DNA from: Nonomuraea wenchangensis
GTDB lineage: Bacteria > Actinomycetota > Actinomycetes > Streptosporangiales > Streptosporangiaceae
Direction: 5' to 3'
DNA: 64,000 nt
Assembly (NCBI RefSeq): GCF_900111685.1
Contig: NZ_FOHX01000004.1
Span: 523,100-587,099, forward strand
This document shows positions 54,492 through 61,914 of this stretch, piece by piece (position 1 is the stretch's first letter; each line of letters starts with the position of its first letter). The position numbers and the translations under genes were made by a program. The notes under the pieces were generated by a model. That model searched no databases, was not told where the DNA came from, and was given only the letters and a program-made list of their open reading frames with translations.

Positions 54492-55586
54492 TCCTTCCTG
54501 CGCCGTCCCCTCGTCCGCGCGGTGTTCCGCGCGTTGGTGGTGTCGTACCTGCTGTTCGGGTCGGTGTACGCCGTGGTGGACGCGTGGCCGAGGCTTGGCT
54601 GGGCGGTCGGAATCGGGGTGCTGCTGCTCTCCGCGATGACCTTCGCGGCGTCCGTGCGCGGTGCGGTGTTCCCCGGTTCCGGCCATCTGCTGCTGCCGGC
54701 CCTCGCGGGCGGCCTGGCGATGCACGCCGTGTCCCCCTACAGCGGCCTCGCCGTGCTGTACGTGGTCGTCTACGCCGCGCCGTACCGGCTGCCGCTGAGG
54801 TGGGCGGCGGCGTTCGTGGCCGCTGACATCGGCGGGACCGTCCTGGTGTCCCTTCTGCTCGGACTGCCCGTACCAGAGACGTTCGGGAACACCATGGGCC
54901 TCTGCTACAGCGTGATCCTGGCCTTCCTGCTGCGCCAGCTCACGCTGAGCAGGGAGCTGGCCGAGTCGCGGGCCCGCGAGTCCGCCCAGGCCGAGCGCGC
55001 CCACCTGGCCAGGGAGATCCACGACATTCTGGCCCATGCCCAGTCCGCGCAGATCGTCCACCTGGAGGGGGCGCGGCTCCTGCTGGAGCGCGGCGACGTG
55101 CCCACCGCGCTGGACCGGGTCACCCGTGCCTTACGGCTGGCCCGCAGCGGCCTGGAGGAGACCAAGCGGGCCGTGGACGCGCTGCGCGGCCAGGACATAC
55201 GGCTGCTGGAGCTCCTGGAACGCCTGTCCGTCGAGCACCGTTCGGCCGGCGGCGCGCCGTGTGAGGTGGAGGTCAGCGGCGACGTTTCCGCCCTGCCCGC
55301 CGGCGCCCGCCTGGCGGTGGCCCGTACGGCTCAGGAGGCGCTCACCAACGTACGCAGACACGCGCCAGGCGCGGCGGTCACGGTCACCTTGCGCAACGTC
55401 CGCGGCTGGTGCGAGCTGGAGGTCCGCGACGACGGCGGCGCGGCGCCGCCGGCGCAGGACAGCGGCGGTTACGGCCTGGTCGGCATGAGGGAACGCGCCG
55501 AACTGCTCGGCGGGTCACTCACCACCGGCCCTGAGGGCGCGGGCTTCCGTGTCCTGCTGCGGCTGCCCGCGGGGGCGGCGTCGTGA
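54489..55586 (+). CDS. Membrane sensor histidine kinase (HisKA_3)
   Basis: 365 aa from GTG at 54489. About five membrane spans in residues 1-145, no extracellular domain, then phospho-His in HLAREIHDILAHAQSAQIVH and HATPase parts RTAQEALTNVRRHAPG, RDDGG and YGLVGMRERAELLGG. Its partner regulator overlaps by 4 nt. Divergent from the ABC-2 exporter, so control of that exporter is plausible. Confidence 0.92.
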   Translation: MSFLRRPLVRAVFRALVVSYLLFGSVYAVVDAWPRLGWAVGIGVLLLSAMTFAASVRGAVFPGSGHLLLPALAGGLAMHAVSPYSGLAVLYVVVYAAPYRLPLRWAAAFVAADIGGTVLVSLLLGLPVPETFGNTMGLCYSVILAFLLRQLTLSRELAESRARESAQAERAHLAREIHDILAHAQSAQIVHLEGARLLLERGDVPTALDRVTRALRLARSGLEETKRAVDALRGQDIRLLELLERLSVEHRSAGGAPCEVEVSGDVSALPAGARLAVARTAQEALTNVRRHAPGAAVTVTLRNVRGWCELEVRDDGGAAPPAQDSGGYGLVGMRERAELLGGSLTTGPEGAGFRVLLRLPAGAAS

Positions 55587-56224
55587 CCGTACGGGTGCTG
55601 GTGGCCGACGACCAGACCGTGGTCAGGGAAGGCCTGGTGCTGCTGCTCGGGCTGCTGCCCGGCGTGGAGGTCGCGGGCGCCGCGGCCGACGGCGAGCAGG
55701 CGGTACGGCTGGCCGCCGCCGAGCTCCCCGACGTGGTGCTGATGGACCTGCGCATGCCCAGGATGGACGGGGTGGAGGCGACCCGCAGGATCCGCGCCTC
55801 CCATCCCGGCATCCAGGTGGTGGTGCTGACGACGTACTCCGACGACGAATCGGTGTTCGCGGCGCTGCGCGCCGGCGCGCGCGGCTACCTCACCAAGGAC
55901 ACCGACCCCGAGACGCTGGCCAAGGCCATCGCCACCGTCTCCGGCGGTCAGGCGCACTTCGACCCCGAGGTGCAGCGGCGGCTGGCCGAGGAGGTCGCCC
56001 GGCGACCCCACCGATCCAGCGACCTCCCCGACGGCCTGACCGCGCGCGAGGGCGAGGTGCTGCGGCTGATCGCGGCGGGCAGGTCGAACGCGGAGATCGC
56101 CGGTGAGCTGTACATCTCGGCGGGCACCGTCAAGACCCACATCAACAACCTGTTCGCCAAGGCGGGCCTGCGAGACCGCGCCCAGGCCGTCACCTACGCC
56201 CACCGCCACGGCCTGGCAGAGTGA
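55583..56224 (+). CDS. NarL/LuxR-family response regulator
   Basis: 213 aa, GTG at 55583. Receiver domain with Asp9-Asp10, phospho-acceptor Asp55 in VVLMDLRMPRMDG, Thr in VVLTTYSDD and Lys in YLTKDTDPE; LuxR HTH LTAREGEVLRLIAAGRSNAE and ISAGTVKTHINNLFAKAGL. Works with the kinase it overlaps. Confidence 0.94.
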   Translation: MTVRVLVADDQTVVREGLVLLLGLLPGVEVAGAAADGEQAVRLAAAELPDVVLMDLRMPRMDGVEATRRIRASHPGIQVVVLTTYSDDESVFAALRAGARGYLTKDTDPETLAKAIATVSGGQAHFDPEVQRRLAEEVARRPHRSSDLPDGLTAREGEVLRLIAAGRSNAEIAGELYISAGTVKTHINNLFAKAGLRDRAQAVTYAHRHGLAE

Positions 56225-56341
56225 CCTCGCCGTCCGACACGGGCGACCTCCAACCCGGTCGAATCCGCGCTTGCACTTCCCGGGGATCGTCACGAGCCTG
56301 AGAACGCGCACCCCATCGGACTCCGCCGGACCGACTGTGCG

Positions 56342-56707
56342 ATGTGCGATGCCGCAGGCCGGCAGGGGGAGCCGTGTCCCGGGCACCACTACGCGATTCT
56401 TCCCGGAGGCCACGTGGAGGACGGCGAGTCGCCGGAGAACGCGGCGGTCCGCGAACTCCACGAGGAGACGACTCTCACCGGCACGATCGACCGCCTGCTC
56501 TTCTCCGGCTCACACGGTGGCCGGCCGGCCTTCTACTTCCTCATGCGTGACGTCAACGGCACCCCGTTGCTCTCCGGCGAGGAGGCCACGGAACACGGAC
56601 CGAACAACAGCTTCGAGCTCATATGGGCGACGACCACCGAGTTCGAACAGCTGAACCTGTACCCCGCGAATGTGCACGGGCCCCTCACGGAGCTACTCCG
56701 TAGTTGA
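56342..56707 (+). CDS. NUDIX hydrolase, apparently shortened at the N-terminus
   Basis: 121 aa from ATG at 56342. The NUDIX box is present as GHVEDGESPENAAVRELHEETT (read in parts: G-x5-E at GHVEDGE, REL-HEE), with Thr replacing the usual last Gly. The beta strands that normally precede YAILPGG are almost absent: only about 17 residues (MCDAAGRQGEPCPG) come before, where family members have 30-50. No ribosome site is visible. It may be a decayed copy or a minimal form. Substrate unknown (nucleoside diphosphate derivatives by family). Confidence 0.6.
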   Translation: MCDAAGRQGEPCPGHHYAILPGGHVEDGESPENAAVRELHEETTLTGTIDRLLFSGSHGGRPAFYFLMRDVNGTPLLSGEEATEHGPNNSFELIWATTTEFEQLNLYPANVHGPLTELLRS

Positions 56708-56850
56708 CCCCCCTCATACGCCGGGTCGGGCACGCTCGTGGCTGGCGAAGCAGACCCACTGCCTGCTGAAACGCGTGGACCTGACTCAGCGGAATACAGC
56801 GCGCCGTCTTTTGCCCAGGCCCTCTGTCGGGCCTCGTGTACCCTCACGCC

Positions 56851-57462
56851 ATGGAGAAGGGAACGATATTCCGAATCGATCGAGGGCCGATTGTCGAAGA
56901 AGTTTTCCTGAGAGAGATCGAGAAGCTCTGCGCCGCCAGTTACCTGAGTGCGCCATGGAGTCTGAACGAAACGACTGCGGCTCATGCGGTTGACCGCATC
57001 CGCCGTCAACTCGCGCTACGGGAAGCTACTGCTTACAGCAGTTGGAGTCTCCCAGAGGGTCTGGCCCCTCTCAAAGACATAAAGCCGGCTCATCCGAGCG
57101 TCAGAAAACCGTCGCCCCTTTTCGATCAACCGGGGGCATCCGTAGCTGTCATGGCTTTCGGATTCCCGATTGACGGTGATGCCGGTTCATCGGTTTACGC
57201 CGAATGGGCGCAACCCGCGCCTCGCAGCCGCGACTACCTTATGAACATCTTCGCATCTCCTGGCGCCAAGGGCATGTCCATCGAAATCACCATGAGGGGA
57301 CTGACGGCTGTGTGCCGAATGGATCGGGGCTTTGTCGTCCTTCCCGAAGGGGATGACGACATCGCCGCCCTCCTGGAACGCCGACATTGGCACCAGGCCG
57401 GGCGCATCTACGATGACCTGCCCGGCCTCATGCTCAACATTTACGCTGGTCCGTTGCACTGA
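56851..57462 (+). CDS. Protein of unknown function, 203 aa
   Basis: ATG at 56851, with a TACCCT box (56839-56844) 6 nt upstream that suggests a leaderless start; GTG at 56836 is an alternative. No signal peptide and no membrane span. Sequence landmarks: MEKGTIFRIDRGPIVEEVFL, SVAVMAFGFPIDGDAGSSVY and SIEITMRGLTAVCRMDRGFV, a mixed alpha/beta protein. Its codon usage and base composition are less GC-rich than those of most genes here, which fits recent acquisition. I do not recognise the family. Confidence 0.65.
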   Translation: MEKGTIFRIDRGPIVEEVFLREIEKLCAASYLSAPWSLNETTAAHAVDRIRRQLALREATAYSSWSLPEGLAPLKDIKPAHPSVRKPSPLFDQPGASVAVMAFGFPIDGDAGSSVYAEWAQPAPRSRDYLMNIFASPGAKGMSIEITMRGLTAVCRMDRGFVVLPEGDDDIAALLERRHWHQAGRIYDDLPGLMLNIYAGPLH

Positions 57463-57508
57463 TCCCGCGCTTCAGCGTTTAATGAGCGTGGCGTCAGGCC
57501 GCGCCCAG

Positions 57509-58174
57509 TCAATCTGGCGAGTGGCGTCCAAGCCCGGCATCGCGTGCGCGAACTATTGCTTGTGAGCGGTCAGACACGGCGAGCTTGGTGAAAATGTTCG
57601 ACACGTGGTTGCGCACAGTTTTGATACTGACGAAGAGCTGCAGGGCGATATCCTGATTGCGGAATCCTTGCGCGATGAGATCCAGGATTTCTCGCTCCCG
57701 GCCGGTGAGCTGCGGGAAGGCCAGTTCGGATACGCGCGATGAAGTAGCCGGGCGCATCGTGGCGAACCAGTCGATGAGGAGTTGGGCGATCGGCGGGCTG
57801 AAGATGGCCTCGCCCCGGTGGACGGCGGTGATCGCGCGTACGAGTTCATCGCGGTCAGCGTCCTTCAGCAGGTAGCCACGCATGCCGGCGCGCATGGCCG
57901 CGAACACCATGTCGTTGTCTTCGAACATGGTCAGGGCGAGAATTCGCAGGCCGGGCTGTTCAGCCAGAATCGTACGGGCCGCCTCGATCCCGTCGACACC
58001 GGGCATCTTCAGGTCCATGAGCACGACGTCGACGCGGAGGCGGCGTACGGCGTCGATCGCTTCGGAGCCGCTGGCGGCCTCACCGATAATCTCGATCTGG
58101 TCGCTCGAAGTGAGCACCAGCCGGATGCCTTCCCGATAGACGCGATGGTCGTCGACAATGAGCAGTCGGATCAT
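57509..58174 (-). CDS. NarL/LuxR-family response regulator
   Basis: 221 aa from ATG at 58174 (MIRLLIVDDHRVYREGIRLV), which overlaps the kinase stop by 4 nt. Phospho-acceptor Asp54 in VVLMDLKMPGVDG, Lys in YLLKDADRDEL, LuxR HTH LTGREREILDLIAQGFRNQD and VSIKTVRNHVSNIFTKLAV. Co-translated with its kinase. Confidence 0.94.
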   Translation of the reverse strand: MIRLLIVDDHRVYREGIRLVLTSSDQIEIIGEAASGSEAIDAVRRLRVDVVLMDLKMPGVDGIEAARTILAEQPGLRILALTMFEDNDMVFAAMRAGMRGYLLKDADRDELVRAITAVHRGEAIFSPPIAQLLIDWFATMRPATSSRVSELAFPQLTGREREILDLIAQGFRNQDIALQLFVSIKTVRNHVSNIFTKLAVSDRSQAIVRARDAGLGRHSPD

Positions 58175-60138
58175 GGCGCCTCGATCGGGATGGTGGCCAA
58201 TACTTGGGTGCCTGCAGCTGAGCTGCTGATCTGACATGTGCCTCCGAGTTCGGCCGCGCGTTCTCGCATGGTCGCCAGGCCGACGCCATGAGGACGGCCG
58301 GCGGTCAGGCCGGTCCCATCGTCGGTCACCTGGATCTCCAGGACGGCGCCCCTGACGGAGAGGGTCACTTCACAGCATTCGGCCTTGGCGTGCCGCACCA
58401 CGTTGGTCAGAGCCTCCAACGTGATCAAATAGGCGGCCACCTCCACTGCCGCCGGCAATCGCGAAGATTCTGTGAACGTGCTCAGGTGGATCACAGGGCC
58501 TCCGGCATGGCTCAACCGGGCTATCTGCTCAGCGAGGGCACGGGTCAAGCCGAGTTCGTCGAGGATCGGCGGGCGTAGCCCCCGGACCAGTCGCCGGATG
58601 TCGTCGGTCATCTGGCGGGTGTGTTCCTTGAGTTCCAGCAGCAGAGCGTCGGCTGCAGGCGGGTCAACGACGATCAGATGGCGGGCGGCATCCAGTCGAT
58701 GGGTGAGGGTGGAGAGGTTTGGGCCGAACCCATCGTGAAGGTTCCTTCGGATCTGGCGGCGTTCTTCCTCCCGCGCGGTGACGAGCAGTGTCCGTGAGCG
58801 CTTCAAATCCAGAGTGAGGCGCTGTAGTCGGGCAGCGAGCAGCACGGCGTGGGCCGCGGCGCCCGCCTGTTGGGCGAGGAGTTGTAGAACCGCTTGGTCG
58901 GAGTGGGAGAACGTGTCCTGCCAGGAACGCGGGGCCACTCGCAGTTCGCCGACCCGCTCGTTGCCATGAATCAGCGCGAGTCGTACCAGCTCCACCCCTC
59001 CACTCTCACCGCGCTCGACGAGCCGAACGGGATCCTCGGGATCGCCGAGGACAACCGCCGCGTAAGGCAGCTTGAGAGAATCTCTGACCGTTTCCGTGAG
59101 AACGGGCAGGACCGTGTCCAGATCCAATTTCGTCTCCAGACGCTGGCCGAGCCGCCGGACAGCGACGTGCGGCTCATCGCGGTTGCCGTACAGCATGCGG
59201 TTGACGGCTTGCTGGACCTTCCGGCGCACGGGTTCGAAACAGACGGCGATGACGCCGGTGACTACGAGGGACAGCCTGATGTCGACGGTGCCCAGCAGAG
59301 CGACTCCGGCCAGACCTACGATCGTCACATAGATGCTCACCACGAGCAGAGTCAGCAACCCGTACACGAGCGTGCGGGCGATGATGGGGTCGATGTCCCA
59401 GATGCGGTACCGGAGCACGGCCGCGCCGATTGACAGAGGAACAAGCGCTAACGCCACGTGAGCCATCGACTTCAGCACAAAGGGCGGGTCTGCGGGGACG
59501 TCCTCCCCATAGATGATGAGTGCCGCGACGATCGTGAGGATCATCAAGGCGAGCATGACCACCAGGCCGAAGCTGACCCACTTGATCTGGTGACGTTCCC
59601 TGGCGGATGCGATGTGGCGGTAGCGATAGATCTGCGCATAGAGCACTGTCGCCAGGCTCGCCACGAAGATGGAGGCATCTAACCAGCCGTGGAAGGCCGG
59701 CAGTGTCCTATTGAGCACGAGGTCAACGCTTCCTACAAGAAACGCCCACTTCGTCCAGGAGGGCACGAACTTCCTGTCGGGGAACAGCAACAGGAATGCG
59801 CCGAACAGCACCCCGCCGAGGACGTCAACTGCTCGGGCGGGCACGGCCCACGGTGAACCTTGGCTTGCCAGCTCATCAGCATGAGAGAAGACCGTCCCCA
59901 AGCCGAAGGTCACCAGAGTGAGCGCAGTGAACCGGGCCATCCCGTCCTGCGGGCGACGCAAGAGAATCAGCGCGGCTGTTCCGGCCCAGAGCACGCCATG
60001 AGCGATCTCCAATCCGGTCAGGAGGGCCGAATGGCCCTTCGCGTACAGCGAGACGCTCGCGATGTAGATGACAACGTCGGCAAGGGCAACCGCGAGGAGC
60101 ACCAGGAGACCGCCTGCTGATCGCGCCGCCTTCTCCAT
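58171..60138 (-). CDS. Large sensor histidine kinase with multispan N-terminus and GAF-like domain
   Basis: 655 aa. About eight membrane spans in residues 10-310, including the late pair that brackets YGLLTLLVVSIYVTIVGLAG. A GAF-like segment (about 325-450: RRLGQRLETKLDLDTVLPVL) may bind a small ligand. Phospho-His near 467 in RRQIRRNLHDGFGPNLSTL, then HATPase (LITLEALTNVVRHAKAE; DDGTGL; GLATMRERAAELGG). The resemblance is to kinases with a 7TM-like input. Partner is the regulator at 57509-58174. Confidence 0.9.
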   Translation of the reverse strand: MEKAARSAGGLLVLLAVALADVVIYIASVSLYAKGHSALLTGLEIAHGVLWAGTAALILLRRPQDGMARFTALTLVTFGLGTVFSHADELASQGSPWAVPARAVDVLGGVLFGAFLLLFPDRKFVPSWTKWAFLVGSVDLVLNRTLPAFHGWLDASIFVASLATVLYAQIYRYRHIASARERHQIKWVSFGLVVMLALMILTIVAALIIYGEDVPADPPFVLKSMAHVALALVPLSIGAAVLRYRIWDIDPIIARTLVYGLLTLLVVSIYVTIVGLAGVALLGTVDIRLSLVVTGVIAVCFEPVRRKVQQAVNRMLYGNRDEPHVAVRRLGQRLETKLDLDTVLPVLTETVRDSLKLPYAAVVLGDPEDPVRLVERGESGGVELVRLALIHGNERVGELRVAPRSWQDTFSHSDQAVLQLLAQQAGAAAHAVLLAARLQRLTLDLKRSRTLLVTAREEERRQIRRNLHDGFGPNLSTLTHRLDAARHLIVVDPPAADALLLELKEHTRQMTDDIRRLVRGLRPPILDELGLTRALAEQIARLSHAGGPVIHLSTFTESSRLPAAVEVAAYLITLEALTNVVRHAKAECCEVTLSVRGAVLEIQVTDDGTGLTAGRPHGVGLATMRERAAELGGTCQISSSAAGTQVLATIPIEAP

Positions 60139-60259
60139 AGTCCTGCCTGTCTTCCAAGACCCGGAACTTCGTGGTCGACGTGCACTGTCGGCCCCCTATG
60201 CGCAGTATGAGCGCGGCACGCCTGCCGGACATGGGGCAGGTGTCCTGGCCCATCGGGAA

Positions 60260-60271
60260 GTTCCCGGGAAC
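60260..60271. promoter_or_regulatory. Perfect 12-bp palindrome in the 60139-60374 gap
   Basis: GTTCCCGGGAAC at 60260-60271, with a further GGGAA on its left (60255-60259) that pairs with the TTCCC, giving overlapping repeats. It lies between the divergent kinase (start 60138) and the 138-aa gene (start 60375). A regulator could bind here; palindromes of this kind are not rare in GC-rich DNA. Confidence 0.3.
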
Positions 60272-60374
60272 CGAGCCGCGGGACGTAGTCAGGACGCCAG
60301 CCTCACGCCCGCGGGATTCCGAACGGCGCACCCTGGCTGATGTCACGTTCATGTCCACGCGAAAGGGCAAGGTC

Positions 60375-60791
60375 ATGCAGACCAACGACATCCAGCTCGT
60401 TCGGCTCTATACCAGCAAGGTGGCCGGCGGCGTGCAGGACGACACCCCCACCGAGTTGGGCGGCAGCCCGCAGTCGGAGTTCTACCTCAACATCCTCGCC
60501 GAAGCCGGCGACAACCTCGGCGACATCCATGCGGCCTACACTCTGTACCTGCGCGCGACCTCCCCTTCCGGCGGCAGCACGACCTTCACTCGCCAGGTGC
60601 TCGATGAAACCGTCATCGACGGTCAGTTCGGCTGGACCGATCTGAAGAACAACAACGGGTTCAGCAAGGACGCGCGGGTGCTGGTCAAAGCTTCCGACTT
60701 CACCAAGGGAGACGTCTACCAGTTCGTCGCCGTCATCAAAGCCGGCAACGGTCTCGTGTCCAAGACCACGAGCAACGAGTTCATCGCCTGA
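60375..60791 (+). CDS. Unknown 138-aa protein preceding the CHAT module
   Basis: Start ATG at 60375 chosen because AAAGGG lies 7 nt upstream; an ATG at 60351 is in frame. The sequence (MQTNDIQLVRLYTSKVAGGV, LYLRATSPSGGSTTFTRQVL, VLVKASDFTKGDVYQFVAVI) is rich in beta-forming residues and has no signal peptide or membrane span, suggesting a small beta-sandwich. No family recognised. It is 499 nt ahead of the next gene, so an operon link is not certain. It could be a partner or substrate of the protease, which is speculation. Confidence 0.7.
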   Translation: MQTNDIQLVRLYTSKVAGGVQDDTPTELGGSPQSEFYLNILAEAGDNLGDIHAAYTLYLRATSPSGGSTTFTRQVLDETVIDGQFGWTDLKNNNGFSKDARVLVKASDFTKGDVYQFVAVIKAGNGLVSKTTSNEFIA

Positions 60792-61290
60792 CCTCGACCG
60801 GCTGGACCCCGCACTCAGCGGGGTCTGGCCGTGACTCGTCGCGGGGTAACGCCGCGTGCCACATCGAGTTCCGTGGTGTGAGCAGCTGCCGTCCTGCTGC
60901 TCACAGTGCTGTCCCCGATATTGGTGCCGATGGGGCAGTAAGGTGCGGTGAGCCCGAAGTCTCCCTGCAAGTGCGCGATGGGCGACCGTCGGCGGAGCTT
61001 GCGGCGCGTCTCCACGATCGAGAGCAGGGAAACGCGGATCGGCGGTTTCGCCCCCGCGGCGATGAGGGCGCCCCGCGCGGCGGCGAGGGAAACCTTATCC
61101 GGGCGGCCCGCAGGTCGATGATCTGTTCATCTCGCGCCAGCCTCGTTCGACTTCGAGGAACTGCTTGTAACCCACGGCGATGTCATCGGCTGGTTCGTTG
61201 TCTTTCCCCGGAATCGCGGTGAAACTCTTCATCATGCACCAGGCGAACCGTGATCATTCGCAGGTGGAACGTCGTCAGAAGGTGGTTGCC
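60792..61290 (+). other. 499-nt gap with possible decayed coding fragments
   Basis: No intact gene with a good start is seen. A stretch in one frame (61143-61253) reads SFDFEELLVTHGDVIGWFVV and on to a stop at 61251, which looks like a real protein end, while the sequence before it is open in another frame (60878-61222, with SLQVRDGRPSAELAARL). This may be a gene broken by frameshifts. The last part must also hold the ribosome site for the gene at 61291 (AGAAGGTGG). Confidence 0.35.
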
Positions 61291-61914
61291 ATGTCTCAAC
61301 CGATGCCTGTCGCCAGATGGAGGCTGCGCCGCGGTGCGGACGGGCTGCGGATGTCCAGGCTTCGAGCCATGGGGACGGAGTCCTTCACCTGGGCGGATTT
61401 GATGCGTGCGCCCCTTGCCGCGGCGCAGGTACACGTCCTCTATTTCCCCTCCCGTTTCCAGTTACCCGTTGATGCTGTGGTTACCGAGACCTTGCGAATT
61501 TTCGGCGCGAACACCTCGACCAGAACGAGCGTGGATTTTTGGGATCCCACCGATGACAGTTTTGGTGAGGCCCTTGCTCTGTTCAACCTGCGGCACCCGC
61601 CCGCGCTCATCCTTACGACCGGGCTGCGCAACCTCGACGCCAGCGCCGGCGATCCCCAGGACTCTCTTTACTGCATCGGCTTCTCTGACAAGAACCTGCT
61701 CGGCGAACCGGCGAGCATCGCCGAGGCGGTGAACATCGCGCACGAGATCCTGATGAGGTGCGACCGCAAGGAGATCGCCGGTTACATCCGAGGCCGCCGC
61801 ATGTCCGCCCTGCTGCGCGCGATTGGGCGCGGCGCCGACGTGGTCCTTGAAGAGTTCCTGCGGTTCCATCCCAAGCTGGGCCTGCCTGGCGGATTCTCCT
61901 TGGAGCTGGGATGA
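61291..61914 (+). CDS. Unknown 207-aa protein coupled to the CHAT protease
   Basis: ATG at 61291, with AGAAGGTGG upstream; earlier in-frame starts have no ribosome site. Contains AAQVHVLYFPSRFQLPVDAV, TRTSVDFWDPTDDSFGEALA and SLYCIGFSDKNLLGEPASIA; no signal peptide or membrane span. The last bases overlap the ATG of the CHAT gene (ATGA at 61911), so both are made together. No family recognised; it may be a regulator or adaptor of the protease. Confidence 0.75.
   Translation: MSQPMPVARWRLRRGADGLRMSRLRAMGTESFTWADLMRAPLAAAQVHVLYFPSRFQLPVDAVVTETLRIFGANTSTRTSVDFWDPTDDSFGEALALFNLRHPPALILTTGLRNLDASAGDPQDSLYCIGFSDKNLLGEPASIAEAVNIAHEILMRCDRKEIAGYIRGRRMSALLRAIGRGADVVLEEFLRFHPKLGLPGGFSLELG

Noticed and set aside
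60878..61222. A 114-codon open frame as a real gene
   Set aside because: No ribosome site, an Arg-rich product without recognisable pattern, and coding-like sequence in a different frame at its end.
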